NCBI GenBank assembly: GCA_900541855.1
Contig: UQLD01000022.1
Location: 1-40,576 of the forward strand
Length of the DNA: 40,576 nucleotides
Source: an uncultured Collinsella sp.
Lineage (GTDB): Bacteria > Actinomycetota > Coriobacteriia > Coriobacteriales > Coriobacteriaceae
Direction of reading: 5' to 3'
Part shown: positions 40,260-40,576 of the stretch, piece after piece
Layout of the letters: each line of letters starts with the position of its first letter
Numbering within the stretch: position 1 is the first letter of the stretch
The notes under the pieces: generated by a model
Database searches by the model: none
The model's input: only the letters and a program-made list of their open reading frames with translations
Told to the model about the DNA's origin: nothing
Position numbers and translations under genes: made by a program

Positions 40260-40360
40260 GTTGCCGGTGCACGGGTTCGAACCCGTATCTATCTATATAT
40301 AAGAACGCTTGGCGAACAAAACCCGCCTTTTACCGATGGGAAACAAATAACTGATGCCTT

Positions 40361-40576
40361 TGGAGTAAAGTAGCGCTCCAGAGATGACCGATGTCTCAAT
40401 ACACATAAAACAGCTGGTCATCGCCAATATCAGAAGCCAATGCTTCAGTTTTAACCTCAGTGATGCGACTGAGGGACCTATTCATTTGTGAACAAAATAT
40501 GGAGTGCGCGATTCCCGCCCCCGGGGCCCCTCCGGTCTGGCAATATATCTCCTTGCCGCGCGGCCCGGTGGAACCG
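40361..40576 (+). ncRNA. Structured leader at window edge, possibly T-box (partial)
   Basis: A gene-free stretch with nested stems: a closing stem GCGCTCCA/TGGAGTGC (40373-40380 with 40500-40507), inside it GATGACC/GGTCATC (40383-40389 with 40416-40422), GAAGC/GCTTC (40433-40437 with 40442-40446), and CCTCAGT/ACTGAGG (40455-40461 with 40468-40474). Then comes GGCAA/TTGCC (40539-40543 with 40553-40557). The last bases, GGTGGAACCG, resemble the T-box core GGTGGNACCGCG, which would place an aminoacyl-tRNA synthetase or amino-acid gene just outside. The window ends before the motif completes. Confidence 0.3.

Larger units (their letters stand above)
40022..40286 (+). repeat. tRNA-Lys 3'-end tandem repeat with mini-hairpins
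   Basis: The last 19 bases of the tRNA region, GAACCCCTGACGGCCCACC (40022-40040), recur perfectly at 40201-40219, a 179-base offset, and there continue with A to make CCA. Each copy is followed by a terminator of similar sequence and then a T-arm-like palindrome (GGGTTCGAACCC at 40097-40108; ACGGGTTCGAACCCGT at 40271-40286). Between lie hairpins AAACGC-GTGA-GCGTTT (40129-40144), GGCGC-GAAA-GCGCC (40162-40175) and GCCTGC-GAA-GCAGGC (40185-40199). The open frame through here is not convincing as a gene. Confidence 0.8.

Noticed and set aside
40069..40302. 77-codon frame in the tRNA-Lys repeat
   Set aside because: It spans two terminators, hairpins and a tRNA 3'-end copy, with no ribosome site.

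Overview
The window is a replication-origin region of a high-GC actinobacterial chromosome. The gene order rnpA-rpmH / dnaA-dnaN-recF-dciA-gyrB-gyrA, the parAB locus with TGTTTCACGTGAAACA parS sites, PafBC-like WYL regulators and the codon use suggest a gut Coriobacteriia member. Collinsella or a close relative is my best guess. It is a guess from layout and protein style, not from a database comparison.

Left block (1-11.2 kb, minus strand): a GHKL ATPase/low-complexity/winged-helix gene lies only 15 bases ahead of dnaA. Then come dnaN, recF, dciA, gyrB and gyrA, ending in a strong terminator at 103-135. The dnaA-dnaN gap (7833-8070) and the gap before the GHKL gene (about 11209-11440) share DnaA-box-like motifs, and the first also has an AT-rich stretch with five consecutive DnaA-trio triplets. 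Together they form a candidate bipartite oriC. Genes diverge from this point.

Centre-right block (11.4-16.6 kb, plus strand): rpmH, rnpA, yidD, yidC and khpB (ribosome, RNase P, membrane insertase, RNA-binding), a terminator, then rsmG, three parS sites spaced exactly 39 bp apart, parA, parB and a small membrane protein overlapping parB. rsmG to the small gene is visibly more AT-rich than the surroundings.

16.7-27.3 kb: rlmN (minus), ddl and a DinG-type helicase with an N-terminal exonuclease (plus), a PafB/PafC-like WYL pair (minus, convergent with the helicase), a 1,065-residue membrane protein whose M28 peptidase fold is split by a huge acidic insert and has lost catalytic residues, and a small one-TM protein.

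27.3-40.6 kb: a sortase-anchored thioester/Cna-B adhesin (minus), tRNA-Gly(CCC), purB, a TSCPD-domain protein, a Tat lipoprotein, an OmpR-type two-component system, purC, a two-TM protein, an M29 aminopeptidase and tRNA-Lys(UUU). The window ends in a structured, gene-free stretch that may be the start of a T-box-like leader.

The most unusual items are (1) the GHKL/Q-rich/winged-helix protein operonic with dnaA, (2) tandem copies of the tRNA 3' end behind both tRNA genes, each set carrying GCGAAGC mini-hairpins, and (3) the split pseudo-peptidase. All functions are read from sequence only; no searches were run.
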